Assembly: GCA_042096155.1 (NCBI GenBank)
Contig: JBELMC010000017.1
Span: 1-37,365 of the forward strand
DNA length: 37,365 nucleotides
Source of the DNA: Dinoroseobacter sp042096155
GTDB lineage: Bacteria > Pseudomonadota > Alphaproteobacteria > Rhodobacterales > Rhodobacteraceae
Direction of reading: 5' to 3'
A program made the position numbers and the translations under genes. The notes beneath the pieces were generated by a model. It saw only the letters and a list, made by a program, of their open reading frames with translations. It searched no databases and had not been told where the DNA came from. Shown here piece by piece: positions 31,829-37,365 of the stretch (position 1 is the stretch's first letter; each line of letters starts with the position of its first letter).

Positions 31829-34705
31829 ATGTCAGAGCAAAAGTTTATCGAAGTGCGCGGCGCGCGCGAGCATAATCTTAAATCCGTAGATGTCGACATT
31901 CCGCGTGATCAGCTTGTGGTGATCACTGGACTTTCGGGCTCGGGAAAATCCAGCCTTGCGTTCGATACAATCTATGCCGAAGGCCAGCGCCGCTATGTCG
32001 AGAGCCTCAGCGCCTATGCGCGCCAATTCCTGGATATGATGCAGAAGCCTGATGTTGATCACATTTCCGGTCTAAGCCCCGCGATCAGTATCGAGCAGAA
32101 GACAACATCAAAGAACCCCAGATCCACTGTTGGCACCGTGACCGAAATCTATGACTACATGCGTCTGTTGTTCGCGCGTGTGGGCACTCCTTACAGCCCG
32201 GCCACTGGGCTGCCGATCGAAGCCCAGCAGGTTCAGGATATGGTCGATCGTGTGATGAACTTGCCTGAGGGCACACGCGGGTATTTGCTCGCGCCGATCA
32301 TTCGCGACCGTAAGGGAGAATATCGCAAGGAATTCCTCGAACTTCGCAAACAAGGTTTCCAAAGGGTGAAGGTTGACGGTGCGTTTTACGATCTCGATGA
32401 ACCGCCGAGCCTTGATAAAAAGTTTCGCCACGATATCGACGTGGTGGTCGACCGGATCGTGGTGCGCGAGGGCTTGCAAACACGCCTGGCGGATTCATTG
32501 CGAACAGCGCTCGATCTGGCCGATGGTATTGCCGTTTTGGAAACCGCGCCAACCCCGTCTGACGACGGTCAGACCCCGGATCCTGAACGATTTACATTTT
32601 CAGAAAAATTTGCCTGTCCGGTCAGTGGCTTTACCATTCCGGAAATCGAACCACGTCTGTTTTCGTTTAACGCGCCGTTCGGCGCTTGTCCGGATTGCGA
32701 CGGATTGGGGGTGGAGCTGTTCTTCGATGAACGTCTGGTGGTCCCGGATCACACCCTGAAACTGGCCGAGGGGGCGCTGGCGCCGTGGCGCAAAGGCAAA
32801 TCGCCGTATTTCCTGCAAACCATTGATTCGATTGCAAATCACTATGAATTTGACAAAAGGTCACCTTGGAAAGATTTGCCACCTCATGTCCAGCAGGTGA
32901 TGCTGTACGGATCCGGCGATGAAGAAATTCCGTTTCGCTATGATGAGGGGGGCCGCGTCTATCAGGTGACGCGGGTCTTTGAAGGGGTCATTCCCAATAT
33001 GGAGCGCCGCTACCGCGAGACGGACAGCAATTGGATTCGCGAGGAATTCGAGCGGTATCAAAACAATAGGGCATGCAAGTCATGTGATGGGTACCGCCTG
33101 CGGCCCGAGGCTTTGGCCGTCAAGATCGCGGGTCTTCATATTGGACAATTGGTCCAAATGAGCATCCGCGAAGCGGCAGACTGGTGTGCATCCGTGCCCG
33201 AGACCCTGAGCGCACAGAAGAATGAAATTGCTCATGCGATCCTCAAAGAGATCCGCGAGCGCCTTGGGTTTCTGAACAATGTCGGGCTGGATTATCTGAC
33301 CCTGAGCCGAAACGCGGGAACGCTCTCGGGTGGGGAGAGCCAGCGCATCCGTCTGGCCAGTCAGATTGGATCGGGTTTGACCGGGGTGTTGTATGTCCTC
33401 GATGAACCGTCGATCGGGTTACACCAGCGCGATAACGACCGATTGTTGACCACGCTGAAAAACCTGCGGGATCAAGGCAACACTGTGATTGTGGTGGAGC
33501 ATGACGAAGAGGCGGTTCGCGAGGCAGATTATGTGTTCGATATCGGCCCAGGTGCCGGTGTCCACGGCGGTCAGGTTGTCGCCAAAGGCACACCAGAGGA
33601 GATCATAGCCAACCCCATATCGGTGACAGGGGACTATCTGTCTGGTCGACGCGAAATCGCCGTGCCGGATGTGCGCCGCAGCGGCAACAACAAGAAGCTG
33701 CGTGTTGTTAAAGCCGTCGGCAATAACCTCAAGGACGTCTCGGTTGATTTTCCACTGGCAAAATTCGTGTGCGTGACCGGCGTTTCAGGGGGCGGCAAAT
33801 CCACTTTGACGATCGAAACATTGTTCAAAACGGCTTCGATGGCCCTGAACGGCGCGCGTCAGACCCCCGCACCCTGCGAAACGATCAAGGGGTTGGAACA
33901 TCTCGACAAGGTGATTGACATCGACCAACGCCCGATCGGTCGGACGCCGCGGTCAAACCCTGCCACTTACACCGGCGCATTCACGCCGATCCGCGAATGG
34001 TTCGCCGGTTTGCCAGAAGCCAAGGCCCGTGGGTACAAACCTGGACGGTTCAGCTTTAACGTCAAAGGTGGCCGCTGTGAGGCCTGTCAAGGCGATGGCG
34101 TGATCAAGATTGAAATGCATTTTCTGCCGGACGTGTATGTGGAATGCGAAACCTGTAAAGGGGCGCGCTACAACCGAGAGACGCTCGAAATCAAGTTCAA
34201 GGGCAAAAGCATTGCAGATGTTCTTGATATGACCGTTGAAGATGCCCAAAGTTTTTTTCAGGCCGTGCCCTCTATTCGCGAAAAGATGGATGCGCTGATG
34301 CGGGTTGGCTTGGGCTATATCAAGGTGGGTCAGCAGGCGACCACATTGTCGGGCGGTGAGGCACAGCGCGTCAAACTCAGCAAGGAACTGGCCAAGCGAT
34401 CCACCGGGCGGACCTTGTATATTCTAGACGAACCAACGACAGGTCTTCACTTTGAAGACGTTCGTAAGCTGTTGGAAGTGCTTCATGAATTGGTGGACGC
34501 TGGCAACACAGTGGTGGTGATTGAACACAATCTTGACGTGGTCAAGACAGCGGATTGGATCATCGATATCGGACCAGAAGGGGGCGATGGCGGCGGTCAA
34601 GTTGTGGCCACAGGCACGCCCGAACAGGTGGCACAGGTCGCAGAAAGCCACACGGGTCATTATCTCAAGCCAATTCTCGGGGCCAAACGCGTCGCGGCAG
34701 AGTAG
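31829..34705 (+). CDS. uvrA: Excinuclease ABC subunit UvrA
   Basis: DNA-damage sensor of nucleotide excision repair; the dimer scans DNA and loads UvrB. The 958 residues contain both ABC ATPase modules: first Walker A GLSGSGKSS (about 34-42), signature LSGGESQRIRLASQ, Walker B LYVLDEPSIGLH; second Walker A GVSGGGKST (about 651), signature LSGGEAQRVKL, Walker B LYILDEPTTGLH. Zinc-binding cysteines appear in FACPVSG..GACPDCDGLG, RACKSCDGYRL and GRCEACQGDG..VECETCKGARY. The UvrB-binding and insertion regions appear intact, so the protein should be fully functional. AGAGG lies about 6 nt upstream of the ATG, and a LexA-like site lies in the short upstream gap. It is convergent with gltA. Length and motifs match E. 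coli UvrA (940 aa). Confidence 0.97.
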   Translation: MSEQKFIEVRGAREHNLKSVDVDIPRDQLVVITGLSGSGKSSLAFDTIYAEGQRRYVESLSAYARQFLDMMQKPDVDHISGLSPAISIEQKTTSKNPRSTVGTVTEIYDYMRLLFARVGTPYSPATGLPIEAQQVQDMVDRVMNLPEGTRGYLLAPIIRDRKGEYRKEFLELRKQGFQRVKVDGAFYDLDEPPSLDKKFRHDIDVVVDRIVVREGLQTRLADSLRTALDLADGIAVLETAPTPSDDGQTPDPERFTFSEKFACPVSGFTIPEIEPRLFSFNAPFGACPDCDGLGVELFFDERLVVPDHTLKLAEGALAPWRKGKSPYFLQTIDSIANHYEFDKRSPWKDLPPHVQQVMLYGSGDEEIPFRYDEGGRVYQVTRVFEGVIPNMERRYRETDSNWIREEFERYQNNRACKSCDGYRLRPEALAVKIAGLHIGQLVQMSIREAADWCASVPETLSAQKNEIAHAILKEIRERLGFLNNVGLDYLTLSRNAGTLSGGESQRIRLASQIGSGLTGVLYVLDEPSIGLHQRDNDRLLTTLKNLRDQGNTVIVVEHDEEAVREADYVFDIGPGAGVHGGQVVAKGTPEEIIANPISVTGDYLSGRREIAVPDVRRSGNNKKLRVVKAVGNNLKDVSVDFPLAKFVCVTGVSGGGKSTLTIETLFKTASMALNGARQTPAPCETIKGLEHLDKVIDIDQRPIGRTPRSNPATYTGAFTPIREWFAGLPEAKARGYKPGRFSFNVKGGRCEACQGDGVIKIEMHFLPDVYVECETCKGARYNRETLEIKFKGKSIADVLDMTVEDAQSFFQAVPSIREKMDALMRVGLGYIKVGQQATTLSGGEAQRVKLSKELAKRSTGRTLYILDEPTTGLHFEDVRKLLEVLHELVDAGNTVVVIEHNLDVVKTADWIIDIGPEGGDGGGQVVATGTPEQVAQVAESHTGHYLKPILGAKRVAAE

Positions 34706-34797
34706 CCCCCGAGCGCGCCGGGCGGTCAAGCCGGGCGGTTGTCACAAGAGATATAATTGAAGATCACAGATCAAAAGGCGGATTGCTTCAACTTCAA

Positions 34798-34823
34798 GGG
34801 GCGCCTGATCCCAGAGGCGCCCC
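34798..34823 (-). terminator. Hairpin between convergent uvrA and gltA
   Basis: GGGGCGCCT (34798-34806) pairs perfectly with AGGCGCCCC (34815-34823) around an 8-nt loop, 25 bp after the gltA stop and 93 bp after that of uvrA. It probably ends gltA transcription and may serve both genes. The minus-strand flank (TTGAAGTTG) is only weakly T-rich. Confidence 0.55.
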
Positions 34824-34847
34824 AATGGGCCAGATGGTCACAACGTC

Positions 34848-36143
34848 TTAGCGATTTTCCACCTCCACGTAGTCGCGCAGCGTCGCCCCGGTGTAAAGTT
34901 GGCGCGGTCGGCCGATTTTCTGGGCCGGATCGACCAACATCTCTTTCCACTGCGAAATCCAACCAACGGTGCGCGACAGGGCAAAAATGGGGGTGAACAT
35001 GGATGTCGGGAAGCCCATCGCTTCAAGAATGATCCCCGAGTAGAAATCCACGTTCGGAAACAGCTTTTTTTCACCAAAATAGGGATCGGCAAGGGCTGCG
35101 CGTTCAAGCTCTTTGGCGACTTGCAAGACAGGGTTGTTCTCAACGCCCAGCAAATCCAGAACCTCATCGGCTGATTGCTTCATCACGGTCGCGCGAGGAT
35201 CGTGGTTCTTGTAAACCCGGTGCCCAAAGCCCATTAAGCGGAATGGATCATCTTTGTCCTTGGCCCGGGCGAGGAATTCTGGAATGCGATCTGGCGTGCC
35301 AATTTCTTTCAGCATTTCAAGACAGGCTTGGTTTGCGCCGCCATGGGCTGGCCCCCAAAGACAGGCAATCCCAGCAGCAATACAGGCGAATGGATTCGCG
35401 CCGGAGGACGACGCCAACCGCACGGTGGACGTTGACGCGTTCTGCTCGTGATCTGCGTGCAATGTGAAAATACGATCCATCGCTCGGGCCAGGATTGGGC
35501 TGACCTCGTAATCTTCGGTCGGAACAGCAAAGCACATACGCAAGAAATTGCTGGCATAATCGAGATCATTGCGAGGATATACGAATGGTTGTCCGATGGA
35601 GTATTTGAACGCCCAGGCGGCAATCGTGGGCATTTTCGCGATCAATCTGATCGAGGCGACTTCACGCTGCCACGGGTCGTTGACATCGGTGCTGTCGTGG
35701 TAGAACGCCGACATCGCCCCCGCCACGCCGGTCATGATCGCCATGGGATGGGCATCGCGGCGGAAGCCGCGGAAGAAGTTCATCATTTGCTCATGGAGCA
35801 TTGTGTGATTGGTCACACGCGATTCAAAATCGTCAAGCTGCGCGGCGCTTGGCAGCTCACCATAAAGCAGCAGATAACACACCTCGAGGTAATGGGATTT
35901 TTCCGCCAGCTGATCGATTGGATAGCCACGGTGCAGCAGCTCGCCCTTATCGCCATCAATATAGGTGATGGTCGATTCACATGCCGCCGTCGAGGTAAAG
36001 CCAGGGTCATAGGTAAACGCGCCAGTTTCGGCATAAAGTTTACGGATATCAATGACATCCGGGCCTACACTGCCTTCGTGAACCGGAAATTCGATAGATC
36101 TGTCATCAATCGTTAAAGTCGCAGTTTTGCTACTCTCAGCCAT
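34848..36143 (-). CDS. gltA: Citrate synthase (type II)
   Basis: Condenses acetyl-CoA and oxaloacetate to citrate, entry step of the TCA cycle. The ATG at 36143 (431 aa, MAESSKTATLTIDD) is chosen over the TTG at 36161, because GGGA lies 7 nt before it and the length fits the hexameric proteobacterial type (about 430). The N-terminal domain (to about 65, ending in GAFTYDPGFTSTAACES) is the one that carries the NADH-responsive site in type II enzymes. The catalytic triad is recognisable: His in LWGPAHGGANQA, His in GFGHRVYKNHDPR and Asp in FPNVDFYSG. The leader contains a perfect 8-bp hairpin at 36163-36183. gltX lies 84 bp upstream on the same strand, so gltA may be read from it as well as from its own promoter. 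Confidence 0.97.
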   Translation of the reverse strand: MAESSKTATLTIDDRSIEFPVHEGSVGPDVIDIRKLYAETGAFTYDPGFTSTAACESTITYIDGDKGELLHRGYPIDQLAEKSHYLEVCYLLLYGELPSAAQLDDFESRVTNHTMLHEQMMNFFRGFRRDAHPMAIMTGVAGAMSAFYHDSTDVNDPWQREVASIRLIAKMPTIAAWAFKYSIGQPFVYPRNDLDYASNFLRMCFAVPTEDYEVSPILARAMDRIFTLHADHEQNASTSTVRLASSSGANPFACIAAGIACLWGPAHGGANQACLEMLKEIGTPDRIPEFLARAKDKDDPFRLMGFGHRVYKNHDPRATVMKQSADEVLDLLGVENNPVLQVAKELERAALADPYFGEKKLFPNVDFYSGIILEAMGFPTSMFTPIFALSRTVGWISQWKEMLVDPAQKIGRPRQLYTGATLRDYVEVENR

Positions 36144-36162
36144 GTCATATCCCTTTTTCAAT

Positions 36163-36183
36163 GATCTTTCTCAGTGAAAGATC
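36163..36183 (-). promoter_or_regulatory. Hairpin in the gltA leader
   Basis: GATCTTTC (36163-36170), loop TCAGT, GAAAGATC (36176-36183): a perfect 8-bp inverted repeat ending about 20 nt before the gltA ATG, just ahead of its ribosome site. A T-run after the stem on the minus strand is missing (ATTGAAAAAGG follows), so it is more likely a leader structure or protein-binding site than the gltX terminator. Confidence 0.45.
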
Positions 36184-36227
36184 GAGTCTCGTGGCCGGGG
36201 CTCGGCCAAAGCTGGGCGGGGTCGAGA

Positions 36228-37365
36228 TCAGATCTCGGTCGCGCCAAGGCTCGCATCTGTCAGGCGGGCGAGCGTTTCGTCCCGGCCAATGACGAGCATC
36301 ATGTCAAACACGCTCGGGGTCACGGTCCGCCCGGCCAACGCCGCCCGCAAAGGCGCAGCAAGCTTCCCCATTTTCAGGCCTTCGCTGTCTGCAACGGCCG
36401 TCACAATTTGTTCCAATACCGGTCTCGTCCAGCTAGCACTTTGCAGGTGCGGCGTCAAATCATTCAGTATACCACGGGATACTGAATCCAAGGTCTTGGC
36501 CGCTTTTTCATCTGCTTTAAAAGGCCTAAATCCTAAGATAAAATGAGCTTTTTCGAGCAATTGAGGAAAAGACCGCGCACGATCTTTGAGGCAATACATC
36601 GCACGCGCCAAGCCATCTTGCTGCACCTGCGATAAAGGCTCAGCATTGGTCAAAGTTAAAAACTGTTGGATTTCTTGGACAAGATCGGCATCTTGCATCA
36701 TCGCAATATGATGACCTGACAGATTGTCGAGTTTTTTGAAGTCGAGCCGGGCCGGTGCTTTGCCGATCCCGTCGAGAGTGAACCACGCGCGTGCCTGGGC
36801 ATCGCTAAACACTTCGTCATCGCCATGCGACCATCCCAGTCGGGTCAGATAATTGCGCATCGCCGCGGCGGGATAGCCGAGTTTGGCGTAATCCTCGACC
36901 CCAACGGCGCCGTGGCGTTTGGACAGTTTCTTGCCATCCTCGCCGTGGATCAGCGGGATATGCGCGAACACCGGAAGATCCCACCCCATTGCCGTGTAAA
37001 TCTGGGTCTGCCGGGCGGCATTGTTGAGGTGATCATCACCACGCATGACATGTGTGATCCCCATATCGTGATCATCGACCACAACCGCCAACATATATGT
37101 CGGTGTGCCGTCTGAACGCAGCAAAACCATGTCATCCAATTGCTCATTGCGGATGGTGACAGGTCCTTGAACAGCATCTTGGGTGATCGTGAGCCCCGTG
37201 CGTGCAGCTTTCAGACGCACGACATAAGGCGCGTCGGGATGCTGCGTGGCGTCGCGCCAGGGGCTTTGAAACAAAGTCGAACGCCCGTCTGCTTTGGCCG
37301 CATCGCGGAAGGCCTGGATCTCCTCGGGGGTGGCAAAACACTTATAGGCCGAGCCGTTTTCCAGC
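36228..37365 (-). CDS. gltX: Glutamyl-tRNA synthetase (partial, N-terminus beyond window)
   Basis: Class I synthetase that charges tRNA-Glu. The frame stays open through the right window edge (last full codon at 37364), so about 378 C-terminal residues are present and the HIGH motif with the first part of the Rossmann fold is missing. The remaining part shows ENGSAYKCFATPEEI at the edge, LRSDGTPTYMLAVVVDDHDMGITHVMRGDDHL (typical of GluRS, here quoted by its ends: LRSDGTPTYMLA and HVMRGDDHL) and the KMSKS loop as KLSKRHGAVG. The C-terminal helical anticodon-binding domain follows. Alphaproteobacteria often carry two gltX copies; which one this is cannot be told. No internal break is visible. 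gltA follows downstream. Confidence 0.94.
   Translation of the reverse strand, partial: LENGSAYKCFATPEEIQAFRDAAKADGRSTLFQSPWRDATQHPDAPYVVRLKAARTGLTITQDAVQGPVTIRNEQLDDMVLLRSDGTPTYMLAVVVDDHDMGITHVMRGDDHLNNAARQTQIYTAMGWDLPVFAHIPLIHGEDGKKLSKRHGAVGVEDYAKLGYPAAAMRNYLTRLGWSHGDDEVFSDAQARAWFTLDGIGKAPARLDFKKLDNLSGHHIAMMQDADLVQEIQQFLTLTNAEPLSQVQQDGLARAMYCLKDRARSFPQLLEKAHFILGFRPFKADEKAAKTLDSVSRGILNDLTPHLQSASWTRPVLEQIVTAVADSEGLKMGKLAAPLRAALAGRTVTPSVFDMMLVIGRDETLARLTDASLGATEI

Noticed and set aside
34752..34757. Perfect TATAAT after uvrA on the plus strand
   Set aside because: No -35 at a proper distance and it would transcribe only antisense into gltA.
1..37365. tRNA genes, CRISPR arrays, insertion sequences, toxin-antitoxin or defence systems
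   Set aside because: I looked for T-loop-like sequence, regularly spaced repeats, transposase or integrase motifs and paired small genes, and saw none I could support.

Overview
This window looks like ordinary core chromosome of an alphaproteobacterium, most likely Rhodobacteraceae (Roseobacter-like). That is inferred from moderately high GC, from protein family signatures (an RF2 with SPY in place of SPF, a Der with NKAE in its first G4 box), and from alphaproteobacterial gene neighbourhoods (YfgM-like TPR protein/BamB/Der; amidase/PBP1A/prfB; M23 peptidase/bactofilin). I saw no tRNA, rRNA, CRISPR array, transposase, integrase or intact prophage.

Layout, left to right. 1-5451 (minus): the N-terminal part of mazG, then an RND efflux pump operon (adaptor and permease, start and stop codons overlapping). 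5759-9491 (plus): TPR membrane protein, BamB-like lipoprotein and Der GTPase, a set linking outer-membrane assembly with ribosome biogenesis. 9494-10282 (minus): DsbA-like thiol oxidoreductase. 10440-17453 (plus): class I aminotransferase, cell-wall amidase, PBP1A with its own promoter and a TTG start, and release factor 2. 17454-18269: a gene-poor stretch with a possible ClpP-like remnant, an inverted repeat and a strong terminator. 18270-21668 (minus): bactofilin and M23 peptidase (overlapping genes, likely a cell-shape pair), then Bcp peroxiredoxin and a translationally coupled DUF455 ferritin-like protein with a recognisable diiron ligand set. 21731-31741 (plus): large AsmA/DUF3971 protein, QueA, an MFS carrier, a DUF924 protein, dihydrolipoyl dehydrogenase interrupted by one extra C, and a second MFS carrier. 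31829-34705 (plus): UvrA with a LexA-box-like site upstream. 34848-37365 (minus): citrate synthase and a partial glutamyl-tRNA synthetase.

Several blocks serve the cell envelope: RND efflux, BamB/YfgM-like proteins, DsbA, amidase, PBP1A, M23/bactofilin and AsmA. The rest is housekeeping: translation (prfB, gltX, queA, der), central carbon metabolism (gltA, lpd), repair (uvrA) and peroxide defence (bcp). I found no clearly new multi-gene system. The points most worth a second look are the lpd frameshift, the coupled bcp-DUF455 pair, the GTTTA-N4-TAAAC inverted repeats before two separate operons, the unusual proton-relay residues and mid-protein insertion of the RND permease, and the 17.5-18.25 kb intergenic region.
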